From the IMG/VR virus record IMGVR_UViG_3300042923_001832, positions 1 to 21,779 of that record: a stretch of 21,779 bases of DNA. One strand, 5' to 3'. Of this stretch, positions 20,758-21,779 are shown one piece after another. The notes below the pieces were generated by a model. That model was given only the letters and a program-made list of their open reading frames with translations. It was not told the DNA's origin and did not search any database. The first letter of the stretch is position 1; every line of letters begins with the position of its first letter. The stretch is from a virus. The translations under genes and the position numbers were made by a program.

Positions 20758-21779
20758 CCGATGTCCTGACCTTTTACGCCGAGGCAAAGGCCCGTCCGGC
20801 CACCGCGACGGTGAAAGCCGCGGCGCGCTACCGAGAGATGCTCGCGTTCTGCGAAACGCTGTCGGAATGGTGGGGTGGGAAGAACGTCAGTGATATCCGC
20901 GGTGAGACATGCCGCCAGTACGTCGAGTGGCGGACCGCCCAGCCGCTGCGCCGCGCCAAGACCGAAGCGGCGCTCAAGAAGCGCGTCAGCCCCGCCACCG
21001 CGCGCCGTGAACTCGAGGTGCTTCGTGCGGCCGTGAACCTGTATCACGCCGAGTACACCCTTCCCTCAGTTCCCAAAATTACACTGCCGGAGAAGTCGGT
21101 GCCGCGCGATCGGTGGCTCACCCGTGCGGAGGTTGCCGCGCTGCTGTGGGCATGCCTGGGTTGGCGGCGCGAGGTCGACACAGGCCGCTGGGCTAAGATC
21201 CAGCCGGAAGGCATCCGCAAGCAGACGCGTACCCGACGCGCGCACATTGCTCGATTCATCCTCATCGGCCTCTACACCGGCACGCGCCACGAGGCGATCG
21301 AGCGGCTGCAGTGGCACGCGAATGTCGATGGTGGCTGGGTCGACCTCGGCCGCGGCTTGCTCTATCGGCGCGGCTCAGGAGAGCGGGAAACGAAAAAGCG
21401 TAGACCGCCGGCGCGCATTCCTCACCGTCTCATGCCTCATCTTCTCCGCTGGCAGCAGTTGGACCGGACGCACCCGACCTCGAACGAGCACCCGATCAGG
21501 CATGTCATTCACACCAGCACCGGCGAGGGCTTGTCTACGCCGATCCGAACAGGCTGGGAGGGCATCCGGAACGACGCCGCCCTCGGCGCTGACGTCGTCC
21601 CCCATGTGCTGCGACACACCTGCGTCACCTGGCAGCTTCAGGCCGGCGTGCTTCCGTGGGAGGTTGCCGGCGCCGTCGGCATGACCGTCGAGCAGATCGA
21701 GAACGGGTATGGTCATCACTCGCCGGACTATCAAAAAGCGAGCGCAGAGGCGTTTGGGAAGAGAACAACGCCGCCATGA
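20547..21779 (+). CDS. int: Tyrosine integrase (410 aa)
   Basis: This site-specific recombinase integrates and excises the element. The N-terminal arm-binding segment reads PPRLYLRERDGRERLWVIID and REISTGCGEKEVRGAEERFQ. A SAM-like core-binding domain covers about 70-175. The catalytic domain shows Arg247 in GLYTGTRHEAIERLQW, a Lys region near 283-284, the HxxR box HVLRHTCVTWQ (His353, Arg356), His390/391 in GYGHHSPDY and the nucleophile Tyr395. Length and residues are complete; the stop ends exactly at the window edge. Its first 211 bases overlap the xis gene out of frame. The attachment site should lie just beyond the right edge and is not seen. Confidence 0.93.
   Translation: MPGRKPKPPRLYLRERDGRERLWVIIDRGREISTGCGEKEVRGAEERFQEYLAGKHVSTVGTRDFTRLKVADVLTFYAEAKARPATATVKAAARYREMLAFCETLSEWWGGKNVSDIRGETCRQYVEWRTAQPLRRAKTEAALKKRVSPATARRELEVLRAAVNLYHAEYTLPSVPKITLPEKSVPRDRWLTRAEVAALLWACLGWRREVDTGRWAKIQPEGIRKQTRTRRAHIARFILIGLYTGTRHEAIERLQWHANVDGGWVDLGRGLLYRRGSGERETKKRRPPARIPHRLMPHLLRWQQLDRTHPTSNEHPIRHVIHTSTGEGLSTPIRTGWEGIRNDAALGADVVPHVLRHTCVTWQLQAGVLPWEVAGAVGMTVEQIENGYGHHSPDYQKASAEAFGKRTTPP

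Noticed and set aside
1-21779. tRNA genes or attachment-site repeats
   Set aside because: No cloverleaf-like segment or flanking direct repeat was noticed; the expected att site lies beyond the integrase end.

Overview
The window is most of a temperate tailed-phage (siphovirus-type) prophage, or a prophage-derived element, from a GC-rich alphaproteobacterium, most likely Hyphomicrobiales (Rhizobiales). That placement is inference. It rests on the GC-rich codon use and on module types familiar from prophages of that order: a J-like tail tip with an alanine/glycine-rich hydrophobic N-terminus, a DUF6950-type protein, a P27-type small terminase, a P63C protein, a DUF1376 replication protein, and a Xis/Int pair with a long out-of-frame overlap. 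No rRNA, tRNA, IS element or CRISPR was seen.

Layout. Positions 1-9791 form a leftward late operon. Read in transcription order, from right to left, it encodes an HNH endonuclease, small terminase, large terminase, a chimeric portal/tail ORF, a DUF6950 protein, the tail tip, a tail protein, a DUF2793 fibre and two small proteins, the last cut by the window edge. Most neighbours overlap as TGATG, ATGA or GTGA or lie a few bases apart. Positions 9979-13023 are a rightward accessory island: a small conserved-looking gene, an AT-rich cargo-like gene, and a self-contained P63C gene with its own promoter, palindromic operator and terminator. Positions 13013-17668 are the leftward early/replication operon: Cro-like protein, a 63-aa protein, DnaB-type helicase, DUF1376 protein, a hypothetical protein, a winged-helix protein, an approximately 24-bp repeat array and a 133-aa protein. 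The CI-like S24 repressor (17750-18364) is divergent from cro. A rightward operon (18452-21779) encodes four unrecognised helical proteins, an excisionase-like protein and a tyrosine integrase that ends at the window edge.

How the parts work together. Four palindromes of the form TTACGC-N5-GCGTAA (two-base-shorter arms in one copy) flank the repressor gene. They sit at the leftward cro promoter and at a rightward promoter, so one repressor can silence both lytic arms. The leftward arm carries a helicase, a DUF1376 protein and a winged-helix protein next to an iteron-like array, which could be the origin of replication.

The main surprise is the gene next to the large terminase. Its N-terminal half is an HK97-type portal protein and its C-terminal half is the end of a tail protein normally encoded far downstream. 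The simplest reading is one in-frame deletion that removed the rest of portal, the protease, capsid, connectors, tail tube and tape measure, while keeping the terminases, tail tip and fibre. The element can therefore probably integrate, repress and replicate, but cannot build a particle from the genes seen here. It is either a decaying prophage or a satellite-like element that uses a helper's particle.
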